From assembly GCA_937915955.1 (NCBI GenBank), contig CALGIB010000503.1, positions 1 to 7,435 of the forward strand: a stretch of DNA of 7,435 nucleotides. Direction: 5' to 3'. Origin of the DNA: an uncultured Pseudomonadota bacterium. GTDB lineage: Bacteria > Myxococcota_A > UBA796 > CAJQPC01. Below the pieces are notes generated by a model. That model was given only the letters and a program-made list of their open reading frames with translations, was not told the DNA's origin and made no database searches. The translations under genes were made by a program, and so were the position numbers. Positions 5,929 through 7,435 of the stretch are shown piece by piece. How positions within the stretch are numbered: position 1 is the first letter of the stretch; each line of letters opens with the position of its first letter.

Positions 5929-7435
5929 CTATCGTCCCTCCCCTCCCTGCGCGGCCCGGATCGCCGCCTGGTTGTCCTCGACCGTGGCCAGGTGGATGGC
6001 CCTGGGCGCGTGCAGCTCCACCCCCGGACGGTCGTCCGTGTTCAGCTCGGCCCCCAGGGCCAGGCGGGCCACGCCCTCGGGCCCCAGCACCGGCGCGATG
6101 GGCAGCGAGGCCAGCTCGACGGGGCCCAGGGCCCCCATCATCAGCACGTCCCCGCCCTCCAGGGGCTCGAACAGCCAGGTGCGCGGGAAGACCTCGCTGA
6201 AGCTGCGCACGATGCTGCGGAGGTCCGAGGTCGCCAGCCCGTAGAGCTGGATCCACTGGCAGAACAGCCCGTCCTCGCCCAGCCGGGCTCGCCCGAGGCG
6301 CCAGTACTCGAGCGTGAAGAGGTTGCTCACCCCCGTGATCCAGGGGTTGCTGGGCTCGCTCACGATGACCTGGAAGGGGGGCCCCGGCCGGCTCAGGACG
6401 GCGCGGGCGTCCTCGACCCTCAGCTCGGTGCGCGCGTCCTCGAGCGGCCGCCCGTTGACGTGGTCGAAGTGGTGGCTGGCGGCCACCACCTCCTCCTCGA
6501 GCTCGACCAGGACCAGCTCCTCGACCCCCGGCTCGTCCAGCACCGCGCCCGCCGTCACGCCGCTGGCCAGGCCCACGACCAGGACCCTCCTCGCGTGGCC
6601 CTGCATGCGCACCGGCACCTGCCCCGAGAGCACCTGCGTGGGCATGTCGTCCCCCGTGCTGGCGTCGACCTTGCCGTTGATGGACAGCCAGACGTTGCCC
6701 GTCCGGGTCGAGCGCCCCACGGCCACCGCGGCGCTGCGCCCGTCCTCGTAGGATACCAGCTCCCAGCCCTCGTGGGCGAAGGCCAGCACGCCCGAGCGGC
6801 TGCGGTCGCCGAGCTCCGAGACCCGGTTGTAGACGCCCACCGCGTAGAGCTGCCCGTCCCAGCCGGGCTGGGCCAGCGCCAGGGCCGCGATCGCCAGCAG
6901 GAACCAGGGGCGTCGAGACAGGATCAGGCTGCCCAGGCCGAGCAGCACCGCGGCCCCCACCAGCACACCCTGGACCCCCAGGAGCGGCAGCAGCCACAGC
7001 CCCGTGGCGGCCGAGCCCAGTACGCCCATCAGGGTGTTCACGCCGTAGACCCAGCCCGTCGCGCGTCCCCCCTCGCCTCGAGCCGAGCGCAGAGCGGCCG
7101 CGAAGACCAGGCCCGAGGCCAGCGGCGCGCCCCCCATCGTCAGGCCGGCGAGCAGGGCCTCGGTCAGGCCCATCTTCGCGGGCCCGAGCAGCTCGAACAG
7201 CCCGGCCAGGAGCGCGGGCGCCGAGCCGTAGACCAGCCCACCGAGCAGCGCGAGCAGGCCGAAGAGCCCCAGCCCCGTGGCCATGGTCCAGCGCAGGCGG
7301 CGCTCCAGGGCCGCGCCGACGGAGACCCCCGCCAGGAAGACCGCCAGGACCCAGGCGAAGGCGTGGATCGAGGGCCCCAGCAGCACCGCGCCGAGGCGGG
7401 TCCAGGCCACCTCCAGGCTCATGGCCGCCAGGCCA
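5929..7435 (-). CDS. Fused multi-pass membrane / spermidine-synthase-like protein (N-terminus outside window)
   Basis: At least 501 residues are visible, and the frame is open to the right edge. The Met at 7422 is internal: GLAA before it and SLEVAWTRL after it match the first membrane helix of this family, so the true start lies beyond the window. Residue numbers here count from that Met. Residues 1-187 hold about six hydrophobic segments. Residues 188-497 form a Rossmann methyltransferase-like domain of the aminopropyltransferase type. It has LSINGKVDAS at 246-255, the SAM or decarboxylated-SAM binding loop VVGLASGVTAG at 282-292, the ribose-binding acid Glu307, VEDAR at 336-340, SEPSNPW at 355-361 and LNTDDRP at 460-466. 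True spermidine synthases have a catalytic Asp-containing loop where this has SEPSNPW, so the substrate need not be a polyamine. The product is an inner-membrane protein with a cytoplasmic C-terminal domain. Confidence 0.92.
   Translation of the reverse strand, partial: GLAAMSLEVAWTRLGAVLLGPSIHAFAWVLAVFLAGVSVGAALERRLRWTMATGLGLFGLLALLGGLVYGSAPALLAGLFELLGPAKMGLTEALLAGLTMGGAPLASGLVFAAALRSARGEGGRATGWVYGVNTLMGVLGSAATGLWLLPLLGVQGVLVGAAVLLGLGSLILSRRPWFLLAIAALALAQPGWDGQLYAVGVYNRVSELGDRSRSGVLAFAHEGWELVSYEDGRSAAVAVGRSTRTGNVWLSINGKVDASTGDDMPTQVLSGQVPVRMQGHARRVLVVGLASGVTAGAVLDEPGVEELVLVELEEEVVAASHHFDHVNGRPLEDARTELRVEDARAVLSRPGPPFQVIVSEPSNPWITGVSNLFTLEYWRLGRARLGEDGLFCQWIQLYGLATSDLRSIVRSFSEVFPRTWLFEPLEGGDVLMMGALGPVELASLPIAPVLGPEGVARLALGAELNTDDRPGVELHAPRAIHLATVEDNQAAIRAAQGGEGR

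Noticed and set aside
4952..6244. A 430-codon plus-strand frame opposite the hydrolase and membrane fusion genes
   Set aside because: The minus-strand genes there have clear family motifs; this frame is low complexity and overlaps the end of the small lipoprotein gene.
5918..6997. N-terminal extension of the hydrolase frame up to 6997
   Set aside because: This part is an out-of-frame Gly/Arg/Ala-rich shadow of the membrane fusion gene; the hydrolase-like sequence begins at ATG 5917.

Overview
This window is about 7.4 kb of very GC-rich DNA, packed with genes. The predicted proteins point to a Gram-negative, predatory or social-type deltaproteobacterium, most plausibly Myxococcota. The clues are Cys-rich lipoproteins with Dickkopf-like repeats, a PilT paralogue, a signal-less beta-helix protein and a fused membrane/spermidine-synthase-like protein. 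The phylum is inferred from gene style; there is no rRNA or marker gene here.

Layout. Positions 1-213 (+) hold the end of a Pro/Gly-rich protein that is probably cut by the window edge. Converging on it is a large lipoprotein gene (217-2298, -), with three four-Cys modules followed by a Pla-1/VolA-like alpha/beta-hydrolase region whose nucleophile position is Gly. An 82-bp divergent gap (2299-2380) separates it from a tight plus-strand cluster of three genes. These are a PilT-family ATPase (2381-3433), a right-handed beta-helix protein with exact 23-residue rungs starting on the base after the ATPase stop codon (3434-4663), and a small disulfide-rich lipoprotein (4665-5069). Converging on that cluster is a minus-strand pair: a fused multi-pass membrane/aminopropyltransferase-like protein that runs off the right edge (5929-7435), followed 11 nt downstream by a cytoplasmic alpha/beta hydrolase (5072-5917).

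How the genes may work together. The ATPase and the beta-helix protein abut and both lack export signals, so a shared cytoplasmic role is plausible, for example a motor and a scaffold or adaptor. The lipoprotein behind them could be the envelope-side component. The ATPase keeps Walker A and both catalytic acidic residues, but its His-box His is Gln and its GEMRD-type Walker B is AELTD, so it is unlikely to be an ordinary retraction motor. This three-gene module is the best candidate for something undescribed. No RNA gene, CRISPR array, insertion sequence or integration site was seen. The only gene-free stretch of any size is the 82-bp divergent gap.
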